64,000 nt of DNA from Margaritifera margaritifera (Eukaryota; Mollusca; Bivalvia; Unionida; Margaritiferidae): contig JAQPZY010001186.1 in the NCBI GenBank assembly GCA_029931535.1, forward strand, positions 1 through 64,000, read 5' to 3'. Positions 38,828-53,200 of the stretch are shown piece by piece. The notes below the pieces were generated by a model. It worked only from the letters and a program-made list of their open reading frames with translations, made no database searches and was not told the origin of the DNA. The position numbers were made by a program, and so were the translations under genes. Each line of letters starts with the position of its first letter. The stretch's first letter is position 1.

Positions 38828-41800
38828 TTATGTCTGAGTGTGTGTGTGTCACAGATATTATATCCGTATCTGAATATTTTCGAATATAATCCAAATGATT
38901 GAACCATGTTGAAAATTTGAGTATGTTGAATATTTGCCAAGATATGGTAATACTATGAGCAAAGATGGCCAACACAGTATTGAGACAATGGATAGAGATA
39001 TGTAAATGTTGCCACATAACAGCTTTATTTGAATCCGAGGTAGATTAAAACAGACGCAGCTCCCCTACTAAAGTATGGTGTGGATGATGCAATATCATTA
39101 ATTAATAATGTATGGAGTCTCTTTCACAGTGCCCAATATTTGATGGATGAATATGCGATATAACATATTTCGTTATATCTTCCAAAAAAGGTAGTAACAT
39201 AGTCGGACTAGTTTCAGATTGAAATGATTAGGCAAACTCCTCAGCAACCAATATGTTATGGTTTAAAGATAGTGGCAATGGTAATTGTTCTTTTAAAATA
39301 TTTAAAACTGGTACTATATCAATACCATTTGCTAAAGTGGCTCATTGTGCCACTGATGCGGCCAATTTAGCCGTTTTGTTACTGGAAAAAAAATCAGAAC
39401 AGAGTTTAGTGTAGGCTTAGAAGCTCGTAATAACAGAAAATTTACAACAAGGCGGCTTCTCACTACTGGCGACAAACAACTGTCATTATATTTATCATTA
39501 AGCAGTATAGTTGATGTATGTAGATATATAAACACAATTTGTTCATAGTGTTAAATACTACATATGCTTTATTAGCTATTCATTCTCATCAGAAAATGAC
39601 AGATAATCTATGACAAAAGAACTTAACTGTAAGTTTGTCTGGGAAGATATTTTTGATTAACATATGATTTATTTGGATTTAGGCACAATGGAATGTTAAG
39701 TACTGAAAAACAAATGTATATAGTGTATAGGGAATATATTATTTTACAGAGTCAATGTGAACTAATGGTCTTTTGGTTTAAGAAATGTTGCTAATACGTC
39801 AAGCTTTGTCAAACAGAGAGCCACTCTAGAAATCAGTCATAAAGTACACTCGCGATATCTTAAGACATATCAGAATGTTGGTTGATGTCTTTTGATAGAT
39901 GCATCATTGAAGATAACCCTAACGTTGTGGATGGAATAACCACACGTGGAATACGCTACATTTACGTGCGGAACACGTTCCAAAAGCATGATCAAAAGTC
40001 ATGTAAGGGTGCTTTCTTGACAATGTACTCCTTGAAGCTTTATACTTTTGAGAAAATGTGTAGCCCACGTAAAACTGCAGTCATTCTTGCCTCCAAAAAG
40101 CAATTGCTTCTGATGAATGTGTTGTGTTTTTTTTACAATTACTAAAATATATCTTTCTTGAGAAAGGCAGGTAAAATGAGTAATAATCCCGACAAAGGGA
40201 ATACCAAAGAAACAAGAAAGAGAAAGAACAGCGAAATTTATTCAGTGTTAATGTGAACACCCAGTACAAACAAACTTTAGGAGCGATTGATACATAATCA
40301 GAGTAAATGAACAGAGGGAGACAGAAACAATGATCATTTGTGAGTATCAAAAGAAAACTACCTTATTGGACAAAATTTAAAAATATTTGACAGAGATGGG
40401 CTGTGGAGGTGGGGGATGGGGATATGATCCTTCGTCATACAGCATTTCGATGCATCTCTTTCTAGCAACTTGCCGATTATTCTGCTTCAAAAACACAACA
40501 GTATTCTATTGAAAACAGTAGGGAAACAGGACATATAAATATTGGAACCAGGTTTATTGGGACCAGTTTAAATTTGTCGCCAAAAATTAAAGTGTACAAA
40601 TAATATTTGCTGATAGAACGAACAGTGACAAAGTAAGTAAGAGTGTTGCTATGCTTGATCATATTGATGAAGAAACACTGAAAGAAAGGAGAGCGTATAC
40701 AAATACAAATATCTTTAAATAAAAAAAAGTTCAAAAAAGACAATAAATAGTCGTGCAATTAACATAAATACTACTACTACTACTAATAATAATAACAAGA
40801 AGAAGAAGAATAAGAATAATAATACTCCATCCTGGAAAGTTGTAATGCGCTTGCGCTGTATCTTTGTGATCTTGACTAGAACTAACTAATCAACATTTCA
40901 ACATGTCCTACACACCTGTAAGTCAATAGCAGTTAATTTGACTTTCCCATTAACTTGTCACGGCCAAAGTGTGATTCGCTACATACAGACACCAGTTGTT
41001 CTAAGCTTTCTTTGACTAAAGGCACATACTGTACAAATAGTTAGACACCTGGACAGTTTGCACTACAAAATAGGTATACATTCAATGTATACTAATTCCA
41101 CCATTGTTTCGTCTAATTATTACTATCAACATAAATTATATATGTAACAAAGTGTCACAATTTTAGCAGACACAACTTCAGTTTTATAGAAGATGTTATT
41201 CTAAAGAGTCGGCGTTCTTATCTCTCTTTTTGGCGATTTGTTAGTTCCAGGTTTTAGAATTAGAAGCGTGGAAGTTTTGTATTATTGTGTTTTAAATTAC
41301 GAGTAATATCGAAAGGTGAAGAGTGGATTCAGTACGTGTTTTATACATTCCAATCAACATATATAAACATATCCCAACTGCGTTACAATTTGTATAACGT
41401 GTTTTTTATTTATCAAAAGCGCTGCCTAGAATTTTTATGATGCCACCCATAATCAGAATGTACCATCACGATTCCGAAATTGTCTGCTTGGTTTTTATTT
41501 AGCCATATACTTCATGAGAGCGATTGGTGTTTGCAAATAAACGAGATAAAGGTACAGCAAAAATTAGTTCATATCAGTGAAACTATAATGAAAGATGTTT
41601 CGTTTATGATTTGGAAAACAAAAACAAAGAGCCTATGAGACATGATAACCTATAAATCGCTGTTTTACCATATTCTTGGTGTAAACCAATGGAACGTATT
41701 ACCTAGCGCAATTTAGAAATTGGAAACACCAAACCTTATTTATAACAAATAATTTAGTAATATTCCGGGAGCTGCAACTTTGCTACAATGTATTATTCTT

Positions 41801-42595
41801 TAGTGCAAAAATAATTAAAACATATATTTGCTTATCATTTATCCACGCGTTTGAAACGTATTCCGCGCGTAATTCGGGTGCGTTGCGCGCGTAGCCATTG
41901 GGCCATCAACGTTAGAGTTATACCCGGTGTACATACACTTACCTCGTAAAGAGCATTGCATGGTCGAAGCTTGGATTATAGTTCACGCCGACGTCCATGT
42001 CCCACTTGTATAGATCATATAGATAGTCGTCGTCATTAATACATTGTTTTCCGTAAACTGTGGTCAGATTAGAACGATTGTATGGAAATAGGTCTTTTTC
42101 CTTTAAACAAAATAGGAAACAAATGGAAATCATTAGAAAATCAGTTTCGGTCTATAAGCAAAACTAGAAACAATTGACAACGATTTGTTTGTTGTTTTTG
42201 ATTAATTTGCTAAATTCATATAAAAATGTGTTCTTGACTAGAGATACAGGTGAGAAAGAAAAAGTTGTATTTTTTTTCTTCTTTCTATTCCAATGTTGTT
42301 TTCACGGAAAACTAACGTTGGTCGAGTCGAGACTCAAACTCACTCGAACAAAGGTGAGATGTGTTAGTGATCTGTAAAGATGAGAGCCTTAGACCACTCG
42401 CCAACCCGGGACCCCCATTAGCATGTAATGGCGCTGATAAACAATACACTTAGAATGCAATCCAAAGCCTATGGTTCAATGAAACCAAGGCAATCGTCTA
42501 ATGTTCCGTGTTCAAAGCTAATTGTTTTTCCAATTCAATTGTATATTTTAAGATATCTTTTATATGATTCTAAAAATGGTGTCTTCTTCGCCCAC

Positions 42596-42655
<60 letters not shown>

Positions 42656-45344
42656 GTTTTGTTTTTAATAAGATGGCATCCATCCTAGATTCTGCATTAC
42701 TGACTCTGACTCAATAAAACCAGAAGTTGCATTTTTTGCTGTTAAATTTAATTCGGTAATGTGTGCAAAAATATATATTTTTTATGGACATTCCTCAAAA
42801 ATACAAAAGATTATTTCCCAATTTAGTTTTCAAAGGGGTTCGTAATATCATTCATTACACTAATTTTAGTAAAGTAAGTATTAGTAAGTAGTGTCCTGTT
42901 TAATTACGTCGAGTAAGTTTTAGTAGCTAATATCCATCGTAATAATGTATTCCTGACCCACCAGAGATTAGTATCTTTATTAATTTTCTAGATGTGAGGG
43001 AAAACTCTTTTTCCAAGGAAAAGATGCAGGAACGATTGAATGTTTGAATAAAGTGTATAAATTAATCAAAAACAATTGTATACATATTGTAGGTACCTCA
43101 GGCATTACTTACCATAAGTGCAAGATGCACAGGTGTGGAAAGTCTACAATTACTTGTTTAATTTTGACAATGCGAGAGTTTTGACCTTTGATTCTCAACA
43201 GTTTTTCGTTTTGTTTGATTTTTAAAAAATAAATCATGTTCTATACCTGGTTTAGATAAATACAAAAATGAATAGATAAACCGTAAACGGTCTGCGTTCC
43301 CAGTTGAGATTAGAAGTTCCACACAACTTCTACATGCTGTGGTTTATACTCCCACACTAAGTAACTTTTGTCTTGTCTAGTTTGACGTAACGACACTTGA
43401 TATTTGAGGCTATAACTGGATTACATGCAATGTCCTACTTAAAGATTTTTCCGAGTCGTTTATAAATATTCGAGTGCCGGAAACATATTGAGCAATAAGA
43501 AAGTCTATGTCGTTTACTTTTATATCTATACTACTCTTGTTATGTGTTTGATCATTATTGATAATATTTCATCACACAGTAGAAGGAAATAAGGGGACAA
43601 TGGATCCCGTGACTACATCCACGCTGAATATTAAACCGTGAGGAAACGTGTCAATTCACTATAAAACAAGATGTGGTATCATTATATCATTATTATATAT
43701 AGTAAACAATCTTTCAAATTGAATAACCAAAACAAAAAAAATGTATTCAAACTGGCTTTTATATTTGTGTGCATAGACATTAAAACATAAATCAACCTGA
43801 TGTTTTCATCATAAAATCAACCAGAGATAAAAAAAAGGTGTGATCTTAAAAAATGTAGCATAATTTGTGTTATCAGAAATTTGGTCGTTTTATTCCATAA
43901 AACCGGCGATTTTGTCAACACCTCTTTTTGAATAAGGGAAATAGTATTGTTTCCAGTTGGCTGAAAATGTTGTCAGAACTACTTAGATCTTATTCAGTTT
44001 AACTTTAATCATAAATTCATATCAATAATAAAAAATACTCTATTGTGGTTTTAAACTTTGCCAACCGGGCTTTGCCATTTAAACATCAACCACATACTGA
44101 TGTCCATTGACGTGATGAAAATATCTAGTTAGATATTATGGCGTTGATGTAGAAATGGGTGGGGATTGTTTGAAAGTTATCGATTGTAGTAACCGTGTAC
44201 AATTATTTATAGATCATTCAAAGCATCAAATTTTTATTTGCAAAAGAGAGATATTCATGGATGTTATTGATATGCTTCTGGATGATCTAAGTGATTGCTT
44301 ATATCCAAATTAGAACTTTACAGTCATTTCGCCTACTTAAAGTCACTACAATCAACATCACTTCCCTTCATGTAGACTGCAAATCAGAATGCTACATTAG
44401 TTGTAATTGAGGATTTACTTTAAATCGTGTATTCACGGACATAACATATACTCTATCGCAAGCACTCAGGGACATGTAGGGAGATGCAGGAATCCGCAGT
44501 TCATAAAATATCTTACCTGGAAAAATATAAATCGTTGAAGTGTGATACTGATTGATATGCTTGTATCATCTATTTCTTTGTAGCGCAGGTTCACCTATGA
44601 CAAAAGAGAAGTAAATTATTTCAGAATTTATAATTTACAATATCGACATGACAATGTTAAAAAGTATGCATTCTTCAAAGACTTCCTCAAATCTACAAGT
44701 ATGGCATGCTTCACTGATAACATATCAGGCATATGACTTCCTTTACAATCAGAAAGGATAAGGACGGAAACATACTTATCTACGTTTGCTAAATTTTGTA
44801 AAGAAACATAAAACTTCTCTAAAACCAGACAATATTAATATCAGCATATTGACCGTTTCACAGAGGTGGCCAGTATAGTTATATTTAGTATTATAACTGC
44901 CTTTTTGTGACCAGAAATTATCCAGTCATACAGATGGACCTACTTACAGTGGATAGCGGGTTACAGATGGGCTTGCTTAGGAAGTTTCACTGTAATTACA
45001 TTAAAAAAACTACAGCACGGCCAATTTGCAGACTATTTCTCCAGAAAGACAATCAGGTGAAATGCGTTTAGGTAATTCCAAAATATACCCTGCTTAAGCC
45101 ATCACCACGAGGTGCGTATGTTCTGCTGGATCACAGATCGTTCCATTCCAGATCATCTTTTTGTTACAAAATATGAAGTGTGCATTTTAAAGGAATGCTA
45201 ATGTGTTCAGGGGTTACTAATTCATTACTTACACCGTTCATAATGTGTGAGTAAGCTTCTCTTATCTTTCTTTTCACTTCATCCTCTTTTTCTCGGGTAT
45301 TTGCGATTAGTACACTCATTGAATATCTGCAAGTAGAGATGAAA

Positions 45345-45429
<85 letters not shown>

Positions 45430-46074
45430 GCATGCGTTCTTGTGTGCATGTATATGCTTTCGTTTGCAACCAAAGAGAAGTAAAATCTGCAGCCGTGAAT
45501 TTCATAAATGTTCTCAATCTGGGGAAAGAAATAGCCGTATTAATTCACTTGTATATTAAATGATTGTGATGTCTTTTGTATATGTCTTCTTTGCACCGGT
45601 CATGACCTTTACTAAGTGATTCGGATACTTAATATTAAAACTCGGGAATTTAAAGGATTTGAATTATTACACTGAATTCATCATTAAACATATTTTCCAA
45701 TTGCAATCTTAATTACCAAAAATTGCACTTAAAATTCGCCGAAATTTGATAGGACTTAAGTGCAGCATTCGTGTATAAACAGAGACTTGTACATACGACT
45801 CAAGTTATTGCATAGGCGCTCAACTAAACTTTATTAAGGTCGACGTGTCTACAAGGACATTTTTGATGCGTACTGAAGCCACTATTGCCTTGTTTTCAAT
45901 TAAGCTCATTACTGCATAAACATTTCAGAAAACTTTGTCTTGCAGCACCGGCAGGGATAAATAAGTTGTGGGCGGTAAATTTGCAGGTAGGTAGGTATAT
46001 AGATAGACTCTTGGATGCAGTTGTGTAGGTTGATATATAGAAATAAGTATGTATTTGTTTATGCAAAGAGTTTA

Positions 46075-46150
<76 letters not shown>

Positions 46151-49100
46151 TATGTTTATATACAAAGAGAGCACTTACAAGTCCCATATTGATGAATCTA
46201 TCAGTACGGCAATCTCGACATAGTAGTCTTGCTTTTGTTGGCGAGTGTTATCTGTGGATATAATTTGCAATGAAAAAACATATGCATTATACATTGTATC
46301 TGCCGTCAATGATATAATTAGTAAAATATGTAACATTTTTGTATATTTGATGTATAATGCATTGAAGCAGTTATGTTCCAATAGTGTCTATGTACAATGT
46401 TATATTCTTTTGCTATACTAAGGTATATTCTCAGATGGTATGTAACATTTAGGAACATTAAAGGGATATCATGAGGAGCCATCTTACCATTTTCATAAGT
46501 GATAATATCTTACCATCCTAATATGAGATAATATGGTACCATCCCCGTTATTTTTTTATTTTTTTTTAATAACTGGTCTAACCTGTTGCTCCTCTTTTAC
46601 TTAAACCTGCTACATATCGGTATGCTAACGTAGCGTCTGAGCGAGGAAAATTATTTGCTTTGTCTCGCCCATGTTTGAAACGTTGGAGAAGAGCTCTGAG
46701 TTCTTGTTCTACATATTGCACATTGACGTTTGCTGCATCTGCAAGATGAAATATTCTGTATCACATACAAAACCGTGAGATAAGCTTAATTGTACTTTAC
46801 TGCATTTCTTCATTCACCTCTACCGTAAAATCAAACAAAATCGAATAGGGATTTAAACGAATGTCCCGAGATAGAGAGAGAAACAAGGGCATTAATCAGA
46901 ATGATGTTTTCGTACTTTCTCCCAATCTCGTTTTCTTTTTATATCAAGAGAGAAAAATGTCATTAAACCGTAATCGATGGCAGGACATAAATAAGTATTT
47001 GCTTAATTAGAATAATAAACATATACAATATACAGCCAAAAAGGAAATAATTAGTCATTTGTATGCGCCTATGTTCATCCACCGAATTACTGTAATTATG
47101 ACCAGAAAATACATAACATGAATTATAATAGATACAATATATCACAAAACAAAAACGAAACCATTAGTCATACGTAGACGTCATGCGTCGTCGCTATATT
47201 ACCGTAATTGCATTAAATAAAAAAATATTTTACACTTGAGGCTTTTCAGTAAAACAATACAAATAATTTTTCTGTATATGGTATGCTCTAAATATAATAA
47301 TATATTTTGCAAACCTTTATTATCGACCGAATTTGCTCTTTTCATGGTTGCTTGGTCCTGTAGAACATATCGTTTGCCAAGAAGATCGGAAACTTCCAAC
47401 AAGGTTCTCGATGTGACGTCAGCCTCCGCTGGTCGAAGATCATAATTACTGCCTCTTATTCCTATGTTTCCGTTCTATGTTAAGGTGTAAAAGAACATAT
47501 ATGTTTGTGTATATATAATCAGCATCATGGGTCAGATTGCATTTTCCCTGTTTATATTTACCTCGTGACTCATGTATCGTGTCATTTCAAATATTAGTGG
47601 TAGAGAACAAGGACATAAGTTCATCTATCCGGTTATATCTATATTCAAACATTTAGAAAGTATGATAATATATATCAAATACCCAGGAGATATCATATGG
47701 ATCAGTTGGTATATTTTCTCTATACTGCTCTGCTATCTACTCCATTTACACGTTTATAAGATACTGTTCTCTCTGTCTTCTCCTCTATATACTTCATAAG
47801 GTTAGCTTAGAAAAGAGCATATATGTATGTGTATATAATCAAAGAGATTAGTAAGATTATATTGCCCCTATCTATGTTTATCCCCTGAATCATTTATCTT
47901 GTCATTTCAAGTTATAGTGATAGAAAACAAGGATACCCATTCATAAAATCGGTCATATGCAGATTCATAAGATTGGTTTACAATGTGTACGTGCAACCGC
48001 ACGGAAAGCACGATAAACTACATTAATCGGAAATAGATTAGAGGTAACGTAAGGATTAAATAAAATATTGTATTTCCAGAATAATTTCTATCTACTAAAT
48101 ACGCAAGGTTATAAGACACTGTACTCTCTGTATAATCGTATCTATACACCATGAGGTATGGATGTAAAGGAGGTATAAATAGGTACTGAAAATAAGGTCT
48201 TGTATATAACTGGATAGACTAGCGAATAATATACTTAAGATTGTGAGTGAATGTAATACATGTTATGTTTTTCGATTCAAATGAAAATATGTCATGTAAC
48301 AAGTGCAATAAATGGGTAATATCCTATATGAATGATGATTGCAACATATCATTTACATACTGCCGAACACTTTTCTCGTACTTCTCTCATACCTCTTTGA
48401 ATCCTCTATACCTCTCGAGGTATATAATATTATCAGAAAGTATTTTGAAAAAAAAAGAAAAACTTATACAAATGGATACTAGATTGAAAAAGTATAACAT
48501 TCTGCTCAGTATTCTTCTCCAGCAATACAACCTAATCCTTATGTTAATCTTGGCATTACAACCGTATTAAGAAACGTAAATATCTACTATACGCAACACA
48601 AATAATTCATATATAGAACATTATATATTTTCTAAGACAACTCTCTCTGAATTGTAACAGTGGTGATTTAATCAATGGATACAGAGCCCAGTGCAATATG
48701 TGCGTTTGGCATAATCTACTTAATGATGCAGTATTATGTGTAACATTTGGATGTGGAATAAGTTATTGGCATTTATCCGATTCAGGAATATCATAATTAG
48801 TAAAATCAATTTGCATGTTTCAAATTTACTTTCAAATTGCAAGACTTAAATATGAATGTTAAATATATTTACAAAATGATCAGTCATTTAGTTCTGAATC
48901 TAATGGGATAACTTAAACTAGTAAAACTTAATTTGCAAGAACTTGAATATTCCACCAAATCGTTTTTGGAAATATCTAAAAGGAACAAAATTGACCATTA
49001 ATAACAGTCCTCAAATATTACAGACTCAAAAAGGACATGGCTGACGATTATATAAGTAGACACAAAATATAGCATACAGTCCTTAGCAATATAATTGACA

Positions 49101-50170
49101 AACAACACCAGAAGAAGTAATACGTTGGACATGCTTCTTTATACAATATAGAATATGATTCATACTAGGCACACTTTTGTCAGCTTTAAGTGCTAGTTTC
49201 ATAACTCTCAGACACTTAGGTCCAAAGTAGCGGGATGCAGAAGAAACAATCTTTTACACTCCAGTATAGCCCTATAGCTTTCCGTGGAGGACGATCCAAA
49301 TTTCTGTATTAGTAAGTATTATTTTATCTCTTAAGGTGTCAAGTGCAACATGAAGAAACACCGGGCTGCAGTTCAAGTCGGAATTGGCTATCTGTAAGTG
49401 TACAAAGCTTGCCTATGTCTACGTTCACCGAGCACAACCCCGATATTAAAAGTATTGTGTGCATGTGCGACTCACAACATTTTATTTTGTTGGATTAAGT
49501 ATTATCAAAAATGACTAAATATGACAACTAATGCCTACTGATTGGTTAATTATTCTGTGTGAAAAACGTGTTTGCAACACCTAAACTTCAACTAGCAATT
49601 TTATCAAATATAATGTACGTATGCTCTAGGTTTCACCATTCCTTGTCTCAGATATTGTTTCGGGACTATGCTGCGAGTAGTTTTCTTTTTCTTTATTTTT
49701 TAACTGGAACTACGTGGGTCTACGACAACCACGGGTTGTTGATCTTGCAGGGACTTTTTGAGAGCTGTTTTACCTGCAGCCATGCTATGTGGCTGTTCTT
49801 CTTGTCGTGGTTGTGCTGATGGTCACAAACCCCGTTTGTTCCTTAGGTAAAGCTCACCTACAACTTCCTAATAACTTCGACAACGGCGAATATACAGCAG
49901 CGATGAAAAATGTGTGTATTCTTATTAATGAAACATAAGCTTCAATCAAAGCGTAAAACAGTGTGTGCATGTATATGTGTTGTGTGTAAAGCCATGTAAC
50001 TCATTACTCAAATAATGGAGGAATTATTGCAAAACAAAACAACACAATAGGTACCAAGTTGGAGCAATAGGACCTTAGGTGAATTCTTCGACTTTATTCC
50101 GTACAAATGAGAACATGCGAACAATGTGAATTGTTAGTTTTTAGAGCTAACACACATAAATGTTTAGATG

Positions 50171-50217
<47 letters not shown>

Positions 50218-53200
50218 CCAATATGTTGTCGTAGACATTTTATCTGTAAGGCTTTGATAAAAAAATCCAATGGGTGGTCTAGAACCTTCAATTGCGCTTA
50301 ATCACCAGACCACTTACTTTTCGCCTCTACAGGGAAGTAATTCTGACATTTAAGTGTTGCCGCAGGTGCTGTGCACAGTCTGTACCTTATAATATCATAA
50401 TACACTTACGATGACTCTATCACACTGTTCGTTTGATCTTTTGACACATCGGACGGTCATGAATGCCCCATTATCCCTGTCCTGATAGTAAGCCACAGCC
50501 TATTAAAATAAATACGTGAACATTTAGATTGGAAGGTAGATAGTTAGTTAGGTATTTCAGCCTGCATATATTTAGGCAAGAAGCTAGCTAGATAAGTGTG
50601 TGAGTTGATTGCAATCAGTTTGTTCCTTAAGTAGCTACTTGCGTCATAAATTGGTAAGAATGTAATTGGGTAGGTAATACGAATTTGGACTGATTATTTA
50701 AGTGGATGACTAGATGATTAGGTAGTACATATTTGGCAGTATAGGTAGGTAGATGCATCTTGAAATAACTTGCGTAAAGCGAAAAGTGTCGACAAAAAAA
50801 TAATCTAACTGATATGTAAGAAAGTAGCCCATAGAGAAAACATTTGCGGCATCGTTTGGATTGTAAACAACTGCGCAATTAATATCGTTCCTGGATGTAG
50901 TGTTTTCTTGAACTCAAGATTATTTAAAACTAGTAGAAGTTCTGTTTTAAGGTAGCATTACAAAAATGAATTAGTACTAATTAAAAAGTAAAATAAACAC
51001 AATAAATTATTTTCATTTTTAAATTTAATTTTGTTTTTTTTTTTCAGAAGAAAGGAAGCTAAGATCATGGGTTTGAGAAAGCGAATTAATGGCAGGAAAA
51101 TGTGATTCTGTTAACATGAAAATTCACTGCTATCTATTGGGTTAGAGTATTCACAGCCGGCGAATGCAATAGGTTTCTTTGAATTTCGAATTGTATGTGC
51201 TCCATTTAGCGTTATGGACAATTCCAGTCAGGATTACATCTATGAAAGTGTGGCCGGGAGGAAGTGAAATGTTACGCAACTTAACTTCTATCGATTTTCT
51301 ATTATTGTATTTCTTTGTTTCTCCAACATATTTGACGCTGCATACACTACATGCAATGAGGGCGATCATAGTTTTTGTGTTGCTTGTTATATACTGAGTC
51401 TGAATGTGTAACATTTCACTCATGACTGTGCTTTTGTTTGTTTCTTTTATGTGCTGGCATGTCTTGCATCTTTTGTTTTCATAAGACTTTGATATTCCAG
51501 CTGTTGTTTGATTAGAGTGTGGCTTTGACTTGCAAAGTGCGAGGTCTACGGTATGCTTCAACTAATATATGTGTTTGTCTAGGAAGCGACCTTCTTGAAG
51601 ACTAGCTGTGTGGAATGTGCAGGATTTTAACCGGGTATTTTGTGGGTGGCGTCTTCACAATTGCTGTTGTACAAGCTTCTTAGAGGCCGGTATTCCATTT
51701 TCATGTGGACTACTAGCATATAAGGATGTTACGTCTAGTGAAACTAGCATAGTGTTGTTTGGTAACTATTCACTGGCTTTTCTTTGTTGTAGTATCGCTT
51801 TGACATATGTTTGGTTACATATCTGCACCTCTAATCGATTGGCTGCTAATCCACATACTTACACGTGGTATGTTTATGGTTACAAAACATTTAATTTTGT
51901 ATTGTTATATTTTTGTGATCAGTGTTTATTGTGGGTTGTTTGACTTTGATTTTCTAACATGTTGTGTTGCCTTCAATCTTAAATCATTTATGATTAAGTA
52001 ATATACTTTATTATGATTTATCATATATCTTTAAACTCAGTATTGTTTTTTTTGTATCTACTGATTATTTCTGCATAGCACTTTTAGAAGGAGTTGCAAA
52101 TGCACTGACACAATGTTCTGATTTTTATAAATCTGCCTCACCTACATTTCCAGATACTGCATAACTTTCATCCATTTGTCAATGATTTAAACAGCAAAGA
52201 AATTGATAAACTACAGTTCGAAAATGAATTGGGATTCATCTCAAGTGACGCTTTGCGATTGATCGAAATAAAATAACCATATTTCAACAGAAATCGAAGA
52301 TTATTAACAGGAATTGAACAATGCTATTGCAAATGAAAAATACCAAAATATAACTGGTAAAATTTGACTGAAACAGAGTTGAAAACAGCGAAGAGAAACA
52401 CATCAGGAATACGTATGAAAGTATGAAATCTTTGTAAATGCTACAGCTTCTAATCATTGTCAGATGTAGTAATTTACACTGTACCATCAATAATAAGCAA
52501 AACTATTGCAATCAAGAATTTTGGCAACTTACAAGTTGAACAAATTGATGAATACATGGCATCAAAGGAAACTTGATAAGTTACAGGAGGATGTCGTTTA
52601 AACTATATTTGCCTTTATTTGCATTGAGTGCGAGTTTGATAACTTTCAGCCCCACACCTTTCAAAACGCTAACTGAAAATAATGAATCCAAAAATGTTGA
52701 AAAATATATCTAACAAATAAAAAGTGTACCGGTTGGTTTGTGATTGATGTATTTTTTTCTATTCAAGCACACTTATTACAGTAGTTCTCATTGCAAGGAT
52801 TTGTTTATATTAAGCGGTAAAGTCTAACAAAAACAACTGATTACACAAAACTTTGGCAACGATGAAGTTAACCATCCTGAATGATTCAACATGTTTCGCG
52901 TGATCTTCTATTTCTTGTCTTGAAGGAATTTCACAATTGTTAAAACTGTTTTAACTTTTAATCGTGTAGTTTGTGTTTGATAAGTGAACACATTCCATTT
53001 CTTGTTCAAGATAAGACACTCGCAAAAGGAACACGGTATGCATGGTCAATTTGAAGGTCACAATCACTAACACCTTAGGATTTTGGTAATCTTTGCTTTA
53101 TTAGATTAAAAAAATCAATTGATGGTACATTCTTGCTCATTTAAGATCGTGCCTGATTCGATGTTTTCTTTTAGAGGTAGTAACATTATACTTCTTGACT

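Larger units (their letters stand above)
34844..41942. other. Intron 9, the longest intron
   Basis: Holds the decayed coding tracts at 36,300-39,600. An 87-codon plus frame at 39,882-40,145 ([20 protein letters not shown]) is not recognised. The rest is AT-rich and featureless. Confidence 0.55.
47475..50409. other. Intron 3
   Basis: Holds the tandem duplication at 47,480-48,160 and (GT)n at 50,172. Plus frames at 48,247-48,570 and 49,559-49,819 show no recognisable family and weak coding character. Confidence 0.5.

Noticed and set aside
42318..42415. Functional tRNA gene
   Set aside because: A and B boxes are only partly matched and no acceptor stem pairing is visible.
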